From Vibrio splendidus 12E03 (lineage in GTDB: Bacteria > Pseudomonadota > Gammaproteobacteria > Enterobacterales > Vibrionaceae): a stretch of DNA of 64,000 nucleotides. Positions within the stretch are counted from its first letter, which is position 1; every line of letters begins with the position of its first letter. The notes below the pieces were generated by a model. It searched no databases and had not been told where the DNA came from. It was given only the letters and a program-made list of their open reading frames with translations. Position numbers and translations under genes: made by a program. The stretch spans positions 22,534-86,533 of the forward strand of contig NZ_AJZD02000071.1 of NCBI RefSeq assembly GCF_000272105.2. Direction: 5' to 3'. Shown piece by piece: positions 54,253-63,997 of this stretch.

Positions 54253-55515
54253 ATGACTACCAACAACACGCGTCTGTTTAAAAAGTCTCTTTTAGCAGTA
54301 ACAATTACACTGGCGTCTTCGCAAGCGATGGCAGCAGGTTTCCAACTTAACGCACAATCAGCTACCGGCATCGGCCGTGCTTTCGCTGGTGATGCAGTAA
54401 TCGCAGATAACGCGTCAGTAATGGCACGTAACCCTGCAGCAATGGCACTGTTTGACAAAACTGAGCTTTCTCTTGGTTTTGAAACAATCACTTCAATGAT
54501 TGAAGTGAAAGATACTAGCTACAATACGCTTGGTGGCGCAATGCCAGTCGATAACGTTGATGATGTTGGTGATACTTCTGTAGCTCCAAACATTCACCTC
54601 ATTGTTCCTGTTAATGAAAAGTTTGCTTGGGGTGTGAACGCTTACTCTAACTTCGGTACTAAAACTGAGTTTTCAGATGATTACCTAGCTAGTGAATATG
54701 GCGGTTTAACAGATGTAATGAGCATCAACTTCGGTCTTGCAGGCTCTTACCGTCTAAACGATCAATGGAGCTTTGGTGCCGGTCTTGACCTGATCTACGG
54801 TGAAGGCACAATGAAGCGTACTGCTGGTGTCGGCTTTGGCCCAGCCGCAGGACAAAAACTACTTGACGTAGATGGTGCAACTGGTTGGGCTGTTGGCTTT
54901 AACGTAGGTACAGTTTACGAGCTAGATGAAAACAACCGTTTTGGTCTATCTTACCGTTACAGCCCTGAGTTCACCGCGGAAGATGACAACGGTCAAGAAA
55001 TCACACTGCCTCTACCAGATATGGCAGAGTTCTCTGGTTTCCACAAAATTGAAGACACTAAATTCGCTGTTCACTACTCTGTTCAATGGATTGGTTGGAG
55101 TGCATTCGACTCAATTGATTTTGAGAAGCTAGATCCTACTCAATCGACACTGGCTTACGCATTGAGCGGCGGCACAGGCGCGTACCAGAAAGATTACAAA
55201 TGGCAAGATGGTTGGCACTACGCTATTGGTGGTACATACTACCTGAACACTGATTGGACGCTTCGTGCTGGTTACATGTACGACACAAGTGCACAAGATT
55301 CACTAACTTCTATCTCTGTACCAGATTCAGATCGTCAGTGGTTCTCTGCTGGTTTCACATACCACATTAATACCGATTCTAACGTAGACTTTGGTTTCAC
55401 TTACCTACTAGGTGATGATACTAAAGTTGAAGAAAGCTTAGGCGCAACTTCTGTTAGCGCAACAACGCATGCTGATGCAATCCTACTAGGCCTGCAATAC
55501 AGCCGCAGCTTCTAA
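54253..55515 (+). CDS. fadL: Outer-membrane fatty-acid transporter FadL (copy 1)
   Basis: A 420-residue outer-membrane beta-barrel with signal peptide (about 1-26, ending AMA). The mature N-terminal plug begins AGFQLNAQSATGIGRAFAGD with the conserved NPAA motif (MARNPAAMALF). Alternating amphipathic strands run to a C-terminal aromatic residue (LLGLQYSRSF), needed for barrel assembly. It lets hydrophobic compounds, mainly long-chain fatty acids, cross the outer membrane. It is followed by a strong terminator and a second fadL. Upstream lies a FadR-like site. Confidence 0.93.
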   Translation: MTTNNTRLFKKSLLAVTITLASSQAMAAGFQLNAQSATGIGRAFAGDAVIADNASVMARNPAAMALFDKTELSLGFETITSMIEVKDTSYNTLGGAMPVDNVDDVGDTSVAPNIHLIVPVNEKFAWGVNAYSNFGTKTEFSDDYLASEYGGLTDVMSINFGLAGSYRLNDQWSFGAGLDLIYGEGTMKRTAGVGFGPAAGQKLLDVDGATGWAVGFNVGTVYELDENNRFGLSYRYSPEFTAEDDNGQEITLPLPDMAEFSGFHKIEDTKFAVHYSVQWIGWSAFDSIDFEKLDPTQSTLAYALSGGTGAYQKDYKWQDGWHYAIGGTYYLNTDWTLRAGYMYDTSAQDSLTSISVPDSDRQWFSAGFTYHINTDSNVDFGFTYLLGDDTKVEESLGATSVSATTHADAILLGLQYSRSF

Positions 55516-55540
55516 TAAAAGCTAGGTTATAAATACCCAA

Positions 55541-55570
55541 AGGGTCGCATTACGCGACCCTTTTTTATTT
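55541..55570 (+). terminator. Terminator after fadL copy 1
   Basis: Perfect 7-bp stem GGGTCGC/GCGACCC (55542-55548 with 55554-55560), followed by TTTTTTATTTT. The remaining 240 bases before the second fadL show no further gene or clear operator. Confidence 0.85.
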
Positions 55571-55812
55571 TCTAAACCACTGACCCGCATCAATTTAAGC
55601 TTACAACTGTAGCCTGCGCTAGCTACAAATGACTACAAGTGTACGCTCAAACCTCGCAACACAGCCGAAACATTCAGAATATTTACCTAATAATTAGTCA
55701 CAATTGATTATTAAACCCCTAAAACACTGTTTTATTCGAATTTCATTTTTAAAGTAATGACTCTAAAAGTAGAATCACGCCACTAAATACTTATGATTCA
55801 GCGAACATAATA

Positions 55813-57090
55813 ATGAAAATAAATAAGACTCTTCTATCTGCTGCAGTGGCAGTTGGACTACTTTCGACTTCTACCGTGACTCAAGCGGCAGGTTTTCAGC
55901 TAGCAGAATACTCAGCAACAGGCCTAGGCCGTGCATACGCGGGTGAAGCTGCAATGGCTGACGGTGCAGACGCACAATGGCGTAACCCTGCCATGCTGAC
56001 TTATCTAGAAGGCACTCAGGTTTCTGTTGGTGCTATCTATGTTGACCCGAACATCGATATCGACGGTACTTCTACGTCTATGATGGGCAAAACAACTTCA
56101 TCAAATTCTAGTGATTTTGCACACAGTGCAGTTATCCCAAACTTTTACGTTTCTCATAAGTACAACGAAAAATTTGCTTTAGGTTTTGCTGCTGGTACTA
56201 ACTACGGTATGGAAACAGACCTAGGGAAAGACTTTGGTGGCGCTAACCATGGTAACGAAGCAAGTGTTACTACAATGGAGCTAAACCTTAATGCTGCATA
56301 CCAAGTACTGGAGAGTGTTTCTCTTGGTGGTGGCATTCGTTACATTATGGCTGAAGGTAGCTTTGGTGCAGTATCTACAGCAAACTCGCTTGTTCCATTA
56401 CCAGCAGGTACTCCTTTAAAATATATGGAAGGTGATGACACTGCATGGGGCTGGCAAATTGGTACAGCGTGGCAGATTAATGAAAACAACCGCCTTGGCT
56501 TTACTTACAAGTCAGAAGTTGATCTAACTCTAGAAGGTTATGCACAAGGCTTTGGTTTCAACCAAGCAAACCCGGCGGCGCACAAAAATGGTTCAATGGA
56601 CCTTGCACTTCCAGCAACAGCAGAACTTGCGAGCTTCCACCAGCTAACAGAAAAAGTTGCAGTTCACGCGAGTGTTAACTGGACAAACTGGAGCAGCTTT
56701 AAAGAACTTGTAGCGGATTTCCCTGGTGAAAACAGCGTTGAGATCAAGCAAGAGAACTGGGAAGACAACTACCGCTTTGCAATTGGTACGACTTACCAAA
56801 TGACACCAAAACTGGCTCTGCGTTCTGGTATTGCTTACGACACTTCGGCAGTAAGCGAAGAGCACCGCACTGCGACTATCCCAGAAACAGATCGTACTTG
56901 GCTGAGCATTGGTGCAGGCTACCAATGGTCTAAGCAGCTAACTCTAGATGCTGGTTTCACTTACATCCTAGCGAAAGACGCTAAAATGCATGAAACCGAT
57001 GCTGCAGCAGATTTATTTGGTGGCAGCTTCGAAGGTGAAGTAACAGGTAGCATCTGGCTAGTAGGTATACAAGCTAACTACCGCTTCTAA
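55813..57090 (+). CDS. fadL: Outer-membrane fatty-acid transporter FadL family (copy 2)
   Basis: A 425-residue FadL-type barrel with signal peptide ([20 protein letters not shown], cleavage near TQA). The mature protein begins AGFQLAEYSATGLGRAYAGE and has NPAM in place of NPAA. The barrel ends with the aromatic NYRF. It is clearly related to copy 1 but divergent, particularly in extracellular-loop regions, so it may take different lipids or hydrophobic compounds. It has its own leader and terminator and lacks an obvious FadR site, suggesting separate control. Confidence 0.92.
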   Translation: MKINKTLLSAAVAVGLLSTSTVTQAAGFQLAEYSATGLGRAYAGEAAMADGADAQWRNPAMLTYLEGTQVSVGAIYVDPNIDIDGTSTSMMGKTTSSNSSDFAHSAVIPNFYVSHKYNEKFALGFAAGTNYGMETDLGKDFGGANHGNEASVTTMELNLNAAYQVLESVSLGGGIRYIMAEGSFGAVSTANSLVPLPAGTPLKYMEGDDTAWGWQIGTAWQINENNRLGFTYKSEVDLTLEGYAQGFGFNQANPAAHKNGSMDLALPATAELASFHQLTEKVAVHASVNWTNWSSFKELVADFPGENSVEIKQENWEDNYRFAIGTTYQMTPKLALRSGIAYDTSAVSEEHRTATIPETDRTWLSIGAGYQWSKQLTLDAGFTYILAKDAKMHETDAAADLFGGSFEGEVTGSIWLVGIQANYRF

Positions 57091-57119
57091 TCTACCTCCC
57101 TAAAAGTAGAAAGCATTAA

Positions 57120-57157
57120 AAAGGCTCGATGTTGCATCAACATCGAGCCTTTCTTTT
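57120..57157. terminator. Bidirectional terminator fadL copy 2 / mlaA
   Basis: Perfect 15-bp stem (57120-57134 with 57138-57152, core GGCTCGATGTTG, loop CAT), followed by TCTTTTAT on plus and TTAATGC on minus. Confidence 0.88.
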
Positions 57158-57179
57158 ATCGATTTTCTAAATCATGTTT

Positions 57180-57965
57180 CTAGTAATCTTCTAGATAACC
57201 ATCGATCAAATCTTCTTCTTCAAGGTCGACCTCTTCAGGCTCGATCTCGGCTTTAAAGTCACGGCGTTGAATATATACATCACGCGTTAATGCGTATGGA
57301 TCTGGAGAATCATCCAACAGCGCTTCTTGTGATACTAATTGAGCACGTGTTTCCATGCCTTCAAATGCCCATTTACCTAAGCTCGTCCAGAAGTTCAAGA
57401 AAGATAAAGGAACATACAAGCCATCGACGGTTTCAGTCACTTCTCGCGTTGTTAACGGCCCATAACCCGGCACCATGAAGTACGGACCATTCCCTACCCC
57501 ATAATGACCAATCGCATCAGAGAACGACTTATCATCGTATTTGGTGATCCCCGCTTCGCTGGCAATATCGATTAAGCCTAACAAACCAATCGTTGAGTTG
57601 ATCCAAAAACGGTTGAAATGGTCGAGTGCTTTTTCACCGTTGCCCATAATAAGGTTGTTCACCATGCTTGATGGCTCGTCTAAGTTGGCTAAAAAATTGG
57701 AGATACCAGAACGCACTGGCACAGGGGTGTAGTCAACATAAGCGAGGGAAACAGGGCGAACCAGATAAGGATCTAGATATTCGTAGTTGATATCCCACAT
57801 CGCGCGGTTGAAGCCTTCAAAAGGATCATTCGGGTGGGACTCTTCGACGTATTCAGAGGTTTCGAGGTTATCATCGTTAACACTTTCGTCCGGCGCACTT
57901 GAACAACCCACCGTTAAGCTTGCGATAAAAAGTAAACTCGAGAGTCTTAAAACACTGACAGACAT
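57180..57965 (-). CDS. mlaA: Outer-membrane lipoprotein MlaA (VacJ)
   Basis: The ATG at 57965 (AAGGTG upstream) gives 261 residues; a frame open 13 codons further is not supported. Lipobox LTVGC with Cys21 marks a lipoprotein. The family core is present: NDPFEGFNRAMWDINYEYLD, the PVRSGISNFLANLDEPSSMVNNL segment and GPYFMVPGYGPLTTREV. MlaA sits in the outer membrane and removes misplaced phospholipids for return to the inner membrane. The acidic C-terminal tail (PEEVDLEEEDLIDGYLEDY) is of moderate length. Next to fadL genes it adds an envelope-lipid theme. Confidence 0.93.
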   Translation of the reverse strand: MSVSVLRLSSLLFIASLTVGCSSAPDESVNDDNLETSEYVEESHPNDPFEGFNRAMWDINYEYLDPYLVRPVSLAYVDYTPVPVRSGISNFLANLDEPSSMVNNLIMGNGEKALDHFNRFWINSTIGLLGLIDIASEAGITKYDDKSFSDAIGHYGVGNGPYFMVPGYGPLTTREVTETVDGLYVPLSFLNFWTSLGKWAFEGMETRAQLVSQEALLDDSPDPYALTRDVYIQRRDFKAEIEPEEVDLEEEDLIDGYLEDY

Positions 57966-57984
57966 ATCACCTTTTCCATAAGGA

Positions 57985-58015
57985 ATAATAAAAAAGGCCA
58001 GCAATCGCTGACCTC
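57985..58015 (-). terminator. Terminator of the ccm operon
   Basis: On the minus strand GGTCAGC pairs with GCTGGCC (one wobble), followed by TTTTTTATTATT. It lies about 70 bases after the ccmI stop and just upstream of mlaA. Confidence 0.75.
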
Positions 58016-58083
58016 AATTGTTTGCGTAAGTCTATACCGTTTATCAACAAATCGGAATAGCTAGCGCTTATGCAAAGTGATGA

Positions 58084-59304
58084 TTAATATTGCTTATTGA
58101 TATCAATGGTCACTGGAGCACCCAGTTCTACCACTTCACTTTCACCGTACCAATCACCGTCGCGAGTTGAAACGTTACCATCTGTATCAAGCCTAGCTCT
58201 AACCATGAGAGTTTCTAGGCTAGACAGTTCCTGCCCTTCCAACATGCTGTTGCCATCATCAAGCACAACAGTACGAGGGAAAGTCCCTAGTGGGTAACGA
58301 GCCGCAGCGATAGGCATTGGAGAACCATCAGCTCTGTGTACTGACACGATTAACACAGAGTTAGGATCTGCGTTCACATCAGCAGAAAGGTCTAGTGTTA
58401 CAGCAACAGTCTTACCTTGGTCGACACCCATCGCGTCGCCCATTTTTTGCTGAGCACTTTCAATACTGCGCGAAAGCATTTCGTAGCGACTGTCTTGTGG
58501 ACCAATCATTTGCTGCATGATACTCCAGTACTTCACTGCACCGGGATAGTCTTGACGCTCAAACGCATCAAACGCTAGCAGTGAGAACACGCGAAGGTCG
58601 ACGTAGTCGTTTTGAATCAATCGGCTCAAAATCAAGCGAGCTTGGTTTTGATCAGTTTCATCAGGAGAAAGCATCAGTGCTTGCGCGAAACCTAACTGAA
58701 CATCTTCATTCTTAGGTTCAAGCTTGTAAGCTCGTTCCATAGAATCTTTTGCTGTTTCAGCGTCGCGGTTAGCCAGTGCAATACGACCCAATAGCAACCA
58801 ACCTGTTGAATCTTTTGGTTGGTAATGTAGACGGGTACGAAGCGCTAGAGTCAAATCTTCCAGTTCGTCATCCGTTAATGCACCGCCTTCCGATGACATT
58901 AGCTTTTTAGACAATTCAGGAAGGTTTGAGCTCACTTCTTGCCAGTGTTGAACTTTGTCCAATGCACCAAACTTAAAGTACATACCATAAGTCACAACCA
59001 CGACAAGGATGATCGACGGTACAACCACACCAAGCGTTGAAATCTGAGTCTTCTTCATCTCTTGCTGAGCAGGTACATCATCCAGTAGAGACTGTTTCAA
59101 ATCAGCGATCAGTTCTTGTTGATTATCAACAAGGCCTTCTTCTGCTTCTACTTCTAACTCGACAAGACGGTCTTTATAGAATGCTTTGTTCAACTCGTCG
59201 CGAAGCATTTCGTCATTGTTCGCCTTCTTATTAATGAAGGGTAGAACAATTAAGAAAATTGCCGCTAGCGAAAGGATAATGGTAGAAATCCAAAATAGAG
59301 TCAT
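58084..59304 (-). CDS. ccmI: Cytochrome c maturation protein CcmI
   Basis: A 406-residue inner-membrane protein. Two transmembrane helices (about 3-23 and 89-109) flank a cytoplasmic loop rich in Asp/Glu/Leu. A periplasmic TPR domain (GWLLLGRIALANRDAETAKD and following repeats) and a C-terminal beta domain (VAVTLDLSADVNADPNSVLIV) follow. CcmI holds apocytochrome c for the heme-ligation complex CcmFH. The start overlaps the ccmH stop by one base. Last gene of the ccm operon. Confidence 0.9.
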   Translation of the reverse strand: MTLFWISTIILSLAAIFLIVLPFINKKANNDEMLRDELNKAFYKDRLVELEVEAEEGLVDNQQELIADLKQSLLDDVPAQQEMKKTQISTLGVVVPSIILVVVVTYGMYFKFGALDKVQHWQEVSSNLPELSKKLMSSEGGALTDDELEDLTLALRTRLHYQPKDSTGWLLLGRIALANRDAETAKDSMERAYKLEPKNEDVQLGFAQALMLSPDETDQNQARLILSRLIQNDYVDLRVFSLLAFDAFERQDYPGAVKYWSIMQQMIGPQDSRYEMLSRSIESAQQKMGDAMGVDQGKTVAVTLDLSADVNADPNSVLIVSVHRADGSPMPIAAARYPLGTFPRTVVLDDGNSMLEGQELSSLETLMVRARLDTDGNVSTRDGDWYGESEVVELGAPVTIDINKQY

Positions 59305-59792
59305 TACTTCTTATCTCCGTCGTTCTCTTCATCGAGTAACGCTTTTAAGCGAGCTTCTTTGTCTGCATCCCAGTCTTTATCTGACTCTACGGCTTTCGAC
59401 TTTGATTTTCTGCTTCGTAAAATAATCAAACCGAAACCGAACACAACGACCGCAAATGGACCAATCCAAAGAATTGAAGTTGCCAGCGTCAGCGGCGGGT
59501 TATAAGTAACGAAGTTACCGTAGCGAGCAATCATGTAATCAATGATATCTTGCTTCGACTTACCGTCTTTTGTCATTTCGTACACTTTCTGGCGTAAGTC
59601 GACCGCAAGTTCAGCGTTCGAATCACCAATCGTGTTGTTCTGACATTTAGGGCAACGCAGCGTATTGCTCAACTCTTTGAACTGCTGTTCTTGATCCACA
59701 GTATCAAATTCATGAAATTCGATAGGCGCAGCCGCAACTGTCGCTGAGATTGCGAACGTAGCGAATAGCGTAATCAGTGCCTTTCTAATCAT
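59304..59792 (-). CDS. ccmH: Cytochrome c maturation thiol oxidoreductase CcmH
   Basis: A 162-residue protein with signal peptide (about 1-22) and one C-terminal transmembrane helix (WIGPFAVVVFGFGLIIL). The family active site LRCPKCQN has Cys47 and Cys50, followed by IGDSNAELAVDLRQKVYEM. It reduces apocytochrome c cysteines before heme attachment. Here ccmH and ccmI are separate genes, not fused as in E. coli. It overlaps ccmG by four bases. Confidence 0.94.
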   Translation of the reverse strand: MIRKALITLFATFAISATVAAAPIEFHEFDTVDQEQQFKELSNTLRCPKCQNNTIGDSNAELAVDLRQKVYEMTKDGKSKQDIIDYMIARYGNFVTYNPPLTLATSILWIGPFAVVVFGFGLIILRSRKSKSKAVESDKDWDADKEARLKALLDEENDGDKK

Positions 59793-60340
59793 TTCGATTC
59801 CTCCAACAACTCTTGATACATCGGCTCAAGCGTCGATGCCCAGTTGGTTGGGTTCACATCACCGACATGGCGGTAACGAACCACGCCGTTGGCATCAATT
59901 AAGAAGGTCTCAGGTGCACCATATACGCCAAGGTCAAGACCCAGCATACCGTTGCCATCAAACAGACTGATAAGGTACGGGTTACCCAGTTCTTTTAACC
60001 AACCAACCGCTTTGTTGCGGTCATCTTTGTAGTTAAGACCAATGATCTTAACGCCTTGAGCTGCGAGCTTGTTCAGGTAAGAGTGCTCTGCGTAACAAGT
60101 AGGACACCAAGTTGCCCATACGTTAAGAAGCAGTGGCTCACCTTTAAAGATCGCTTGATCATGAAACTTACCTGGTTGTTCTAAGTCTTCTAGACCGAAC
60201 TCAGGAACAGGCTTACCAATCAATACCGATTCAAGCTTAGTCGGGTCATCGCCCGACTGATTGCGCATCAATTGCGTTGCAAAGATTCCAGCGAGAACCA
60301 TGAACGCAATCAAAGGAATGAATAAAATCTTCTTGTTCAT
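59789..60340 (-). CDS. ccmG: Thiol:disulfide oxidoreductase CcmG (DsbE)
   Basis: A 183-residue membrane-anchored thioredoxin-like protein. The N-terminal anchor (about 4-24) is followed by a TlpA-like fold with active site WCPTC (Cys79, Cys82) and the cis-proline in YGAPETF. It passes electrons from CcdA/DsbD to the CcmH-apocytochrome system in the periplasm. It lies 5 bases after ccmF and overlaps ccmH by four bases. Confidence 0.94.
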   Translation of the reverse strand: MNKKILFIPLIAFMVLAGIFATQLMRNQSGDDPTKLESVLIGKPVPEFGLEDLEQPGKFHDQAIFKGEPLLLNVWATWCPTCYAEHSYLNKLAAQGVKIIGLNYKDDRNKAVGWLKELGNPYLISLFDGNGMLGLDLGVYGAPETFLIDANGVVRYRHVGDVNPTNWASTLEPMYQELLEESK

Positions 60341-60345
60341 TCGAA

Positions 60346-62316
60346 TTAAGCCTCCTGCTCTTGAGCCGACTTTTTGGTTGGCTTACGGAAACGGTAACGA
60401 CGGTCACTGATAGCAATAGCACCACCAATCGACATAATCAAAGAACCTGCCCAGATCCAACGTACAAATGGTTTGTAGTAGATACGTACAGCCCAAGATT
60501 TGTTGTCGTCTAAACGTTCACCCATTGCGATGTAAAGGTCGCGCGTTACGCCACGGTCAATCGCTGCTTCTGTCATCATAGACTTAGCTGTGGTGTAGAA
60601 ACGTTTTTCAGCGTGAAGCGTGTTGATGTATTTGCCTTCTTTGGTAATTTCAAAGTCAGCAATATAACCATCGTAGTTAGGACCATCTTTGTCACGAACC
60701 CCTGTAAACAGGAAGCTGTATTCTTCAAGCTGGTAGCTTTCACCTGGCGCCAGACGTACATCGCGTTCGATGCTGTAGTTTTGCACCATCGCGATACCAA
60801 TCACTGTCACGGCTAAACCAATGTGACCGCACATCATTGCCCAGTGGCTACGAGGTAGCTTAGTTAGACCTTTCAGGAATGTATGACGGTGAGTCGCACG
60901 CTCATGCAGCTCAAAGCCGTGCATGAAGATGATCCAGAACGCCATTACCCAACCAGCAAAAGCAGTACCACTGAAGCGGTCAGCCAGTAGAGCAACCATT
61001 AGCGCACTCAAGCCAAGTGAAAATGCACCTGAAATCAGCATTGGTTTAACAAGCTTAGATAGGTTGTCACGTTTCCAGCGGATCAGAGGACCGATACCAA
61101 GCAGGAACGAGAACGGGATCATTAACCAGAAGAACAACATGTCAAAGAATGGTGCACCGATAGATACCGAGCCCAAGCCTAACTGTTTGTGAACTAATGG
61201 CAGTAGCGTACCGACTAATACAACGACAAGCGCTGCAATCAATAAGATGTTGTTACCAAGCAATGCGTTTTCACGAGAAACCAAATCGAAGTTACCGCGA
61301 ACACGAACCGATGCGCCTTTAACAGCGAACAACAGCAGTGAACCACCGATAACAAAGACTAGGAAACCTAGAATAAACATACCACGAGCAGGATCCGACG
61401 CGAATGCGTGAACCGATACCAAGATGCCCGAACGAACTAGGAATGTACCTAGTAAGCTTAGCGAGAATGCAGAGATAGCCAGCAGTACTGTCCAAGCTTT
61501 AAATGTGCCACGCTTTTCAGTTACCGCTAGTGAGTGCATTAGAGCAGTACCAGCCAACCAAGGCATGAATGAAGCGTTTTCTACTGGATCCCAGAACCAC
61601 CAGCCACCCCAGCCAAGTTCGTAGTAAGCCCACCAAGAACCTAGTGCGATACCTACCGTTAGGAATAACCAAGCAGCGATTGTCCAAGGGCGAGACCAAC
61701 GAGCCCATGCCGTATCTAAACGACCACTCATTAGAGAAGCGATTGCAAAAGAGAACGCTACCGAGAAACCTACATAACCCATGTAAAGCATTGGCGGGTG
61801 AATAATCAAACCCGGATCTTGCAGTAGTGGGTTCAAATCTCGCCCATCTACAGGGAAGAAAGGCAATGTACGTAGGAACGGGTTAGAGGTTACGATAATG
61901 AACAGCAAGAAGCCGACAGTAATCAAACCCATGATAGCCAGTACGCGAGCCACAGACTCTTGAGGCATACCACGGCTGAACGTCGCTACTGCAACCGTCC
62001 AACCTGCTTGGATAAGAACCCAAAGCAGTAATGAACCTTCGTGAGCGCCCCAAACCGCCGTGATTCGGTAGTACCAAGGCAGTTGGCTATTCGAGTTACT
62101 CGCTACATATTGAATCGTAAAATCATTTGTGTAGAACGCGTAACACAAGATAAAGAACGAAATCGCTAAGAATCCGAACATACCCCACGACAACGGTCGT
62201 GCGCTGTTCATCAATAATGTGTTATTTCGAGCGGCTCCATACAATGGGAGCACGCTTAGCAGCAATGCAAGTCCCAAAGACAGGATCATCGCAAAATGGC
62301 CGATCTCGGCTATCAT
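60346..62316 (-). CDS. ccmF: Cytochrome c heme lyase subunit CcmF
   Basis: A 656-residue polytopic inner-membrane protein with about 15 helices. The tryptophan-rich heme-handling (WWD) motif is [19 protein letters not shown] (about 238-256), with conserved His residues in the flanking loops. It takes heme from holo-CcmE and ligates it to apocytochrome c together with CcmH and CcmI. Start overlaps the ccmE stop by four bases. Confidence 0.95.
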   Translation of the reverse strand: MIAEIGHFAMILSLGLALLLSVLPLYGAARNNTLLMNSARPLSWGMFGFLAISFFILCYAFYTNDFTIQYVASNSNSQLPWYYRITAVWGAHEGSLLLWVLIQAGWTVAVATFSRGMPQESVARVLAIMGLITVGFLLFIIVTSNPFLRTLPFFPVDGRDLNPLLQDPGLIIHPPMLYMGYVGFSVAFSFAIASLMSGRLDTAWARWSRPWTIAAWLFLTVGIALGSWWAYYELGWGGWWFWDPVENASFMPWLAGTALMHSLAVTEKRGTFKAWTVLLAISAFSLSLLGTFLVRSGILVSVHAFASDPARGMFILGFLVFVIGGSLLLFAVKGASVRVRGNFDLVSRENALLGNNILLIAALVVVLVGTLLPLVHKQLGLGSVSIGAPFFDMLFFWLMIPFSFLLGIGPLIRWKRDNLSKLVKPMLISGAFSLGLSALMVALLADRFSGTAFAGWVMAFWIIFMHGFELHERATHRHTFLKGLTKLPRSHWAMMCGHIGLAVTVIGIAMVQNYSIERDVRLAPGESYQLEEYSFLFTGVRDKDGPNYDGYIADFEITKEGKYINTLHAEKRFYTTAKSMMTEAAIDRGVTRDLYIAMGERLDDNKSWAVRIYYKPFVRWIWAGSLIMSIGGAIAISDRRYRFRKPTKKSAQEQEA

Positions 62317-62795
62317 TGAGCATTTCCTTCTTTTTGTTCAGTTGTGTATTGCAAAGGCTCATGAGTCTTCTTCATTGCTTCTGCAACTTCAGAAGGCATG
62401 TACTCTTCATCGTGCTTTGCCAACACCTCGAACGCTTCAATTGTCGTCGCATCTTTAAGGACACCCTGAGCAACAATACCTTGGCCTTCACGGAAAAGAT
62501 CAGGAAGGATGCCATCATATAAAATCGTTACTTTAGGGCCTACATCTTGCAAATCAAAGCTTACACGTAGTGATTCATTGTCACGGCTTACAGAGCCGAC
62601 TACGACCATGCCACCAATACGTAGGCGTTGACCAACTTCAGGTTTCTTACCATCTTTGCCGTTGACCAGCTCAGTTGGTGTGTAGAACAGATCCATGTTC
62701 TGGTTAAGTGCGTAAACCATCAATCCAACAGTCGCACTGATACCAAAAAAGATCGCTAAGACAATGCCCAGCCTCTTTTTACGTCTTGGGTTCAT
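62313..62795 (-). CDS. ccmE: Periplasmic heme chaperone CcmE
   Basis: A 160-residue protein with an N-terminal membrane anchor (about 9-29) and an OB-fold periplasmic domain. The heme-binding histidine is His128 in AKHDEEYMP, with the conserved Tyr nearby. It receives heme covalently from the CcmABCD complex and hands it to CcmF. Overlaps ccmD by four bases. Confidence 0.95.
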   Translation of the reverse strand: MNPRRKKRLGIVLAIFFGISATVGLMVYALNQNMDLFYTPTELVNGKDGKKPEVGQRLRIGGMVVVGSVSRDNESLRVSFDLQDVGPKVTILYDGILPDLFREGQGIVAQGVLKDATTIEAFEVLAKHDEEYMPSEVAEAMKKTHEPLQYTTEQKEGNAQ

Positions 62796-62998
62796 AGAGT
62801 GTTCTCCATATTTTTTGCTGCATCGATACGAGCTTGACGATCAATCTTAGCTTGTACTTCATTTAGTAATTGCTTACCACGACGAACGCTTACGACCAGT
62901 AAAATGATCATCGCGAGGAATGTGATTCCAAATGCACTCCATACATACGAGGCATAGCCTCCCATGGCAAAGAAATCACTCAAAGATTCAAAATACAT
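62792..62998 (-). CDS. ccmD: Heme exporter accessory protein CcmD
   Basis: A 68-residue protein with one transmembrane helix (about 17-37). [15 protein letters not shown] is the typical CcmD start and the basic tail faces the cytoplasm. It bridges CcmC, CcmE and the CcmAB transporter, releasing holo-CcmE. It lies 14 bases downstream of ccmC. Confidence 0.92.
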   Translation of the reverse strand: MYFESLSDFFAMGGYASYVWSAFGITFLAMIILLVVSVRRGKQLLNEVQAKIDRQARIDAAKNMENTL

Positions 62999-63012
62999 AA
63001 TTACCTACCCTA

Positions 63013-63753
63013 CTACGCTTTTTCAGCCGCAAGCTTGCGAACCCATGGACGGTGACTTTCTTTACTGATGATTTCGTTACGGAAACGAACCATAGTCACA
63101 GCACCAAAGAAAAAAGCGAAGCCGAAGATGTTAAGAAGAAGCGGCCATAACATGTCACTTGAAATAGAAGGCTTGTCGAACTTAGTGATCGTCGCGCCTT
63201 GGTGAAGTGTGTTCCACCACTCTACTGAAAAGTGAATGATAGGTAGGTTGATGACACCAACGATAGCCAAAATGCCTGCCGCTTTGGCTGCTGTTTTTTG
63301 GTCGTCAAAAGCGTGGTGAAGTGCAATCACACCTAAGTATAAGAATAGAAGAATCAGCTCTGAGGTTAAACGCGCATCCCAAACCCACCAAGCACCCCAC
63401 ATTGGTTTACCCCAAACCGCGCCGGTTAGTAACGCAATGAAGGTAAACACAGCACCAATCGGTGCCATCGCCAGTGCAGCCATATCTGATAGCCTTACCT
63501 GCCATACCAAACCGATAAAGGCAGCAATCGCCATCGACATGTATACGCCCATCGACCAAATTGCAGACGGAACATGGATGTAGATGATACGGAAGCTATC
63601 GCCTTGTTGGTAATCAGAAGGCGCAAATGCAAGCCCCCACACGGTACCGACGGATAGACACAATAGCGCTAGGATCGAAAACCATGGCAAAAGTTTACCA
63701 GCAAGCTGATAAGAGGTTTCTGCTTTGGCATAGGGATGGAGCCATTTCCACAT
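63013..63753 (-). CDS. ccmC: Heme-handling membrane protein CcmC
   Basis: A 246-residue protein with six helices. The WWD motif is WGAWWVWDARLTSELILLFL (about 118-137), and axial histidines lie in IYIHVPSAIWSMG and the later HFSVEWWNTLHQG. It attaches heme to CcmE on the periplasmic side. It is preceded by 148 bases after ccmB, with an A/T-rich stretch (63780-63830) but no clear promoter. Confidence 0.95.
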   Translation of the reverse strand: MWKWLHPYAKAETSYQLAGKLLPWFSILALLCLSVGTVWGLAFAPSDYQQGDSFRIIYIHVPSAIWSMGVYMSMAIAAFIGLVWQVRLSDMAALAMAPIGAVFTFIALLTGAVWGKPMWGAWWVWDARLTSELILLFLYLGVIALHHAFDDQKTAAKAAGILAIVGVINLPIIHFSVEWWNTLHQGATITKFDKPSISSDMLWPLLLNIFGFAFFFGAVTMVRFRNEIISKESHRPWVRKLAAEKA

Positions 63754-63901
63754 GTTGTAATCTCACTCTTACTTCATATTGCTTACAGCTATTAAAGCTA
63801 TAATTATAATAATTTTATTTGTCTTGCTTTCAGTTTTACTGACTCTATGAGTCCAATCGACACGTTTGGTTCACATTGGCTATACGATAACGGAACCCCA
63901 A

Positions 63902-63997
63902 TCAGTTCACACTCACTCTAAGTGCGGCACTGATCGCAAAAGGCGTCATAGTCATCGCACCCATTAACATTGCCCCAAGCACCGCCAATTGGCCGTT
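63902..63997 (-). CDS. ccmB: Heme exporter subunit CcmB, C-terminal fragment (window edge)
   Basis: The last 31 codons are readable (NGQLAVLGAMLMGAMTM, continuing TPFAISAALRVSVN), which match the C-terminus of CcmB permeases. The stop is TGA at 63902-63904. Odd: the codon at 64000-63998 is TAA in the same frame. One A too many in the AAAA run there would explain it, since GTA-AAC-GGC would give the expected V-N-G. The rest lies outside the window, so I cannot tell a true frameshift from a sequencing slip. Confidence 0.7.
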   Translation of the reverse strand, partial: NGQLAVLGAMLMGAMTMTPFAISAALRVSVN

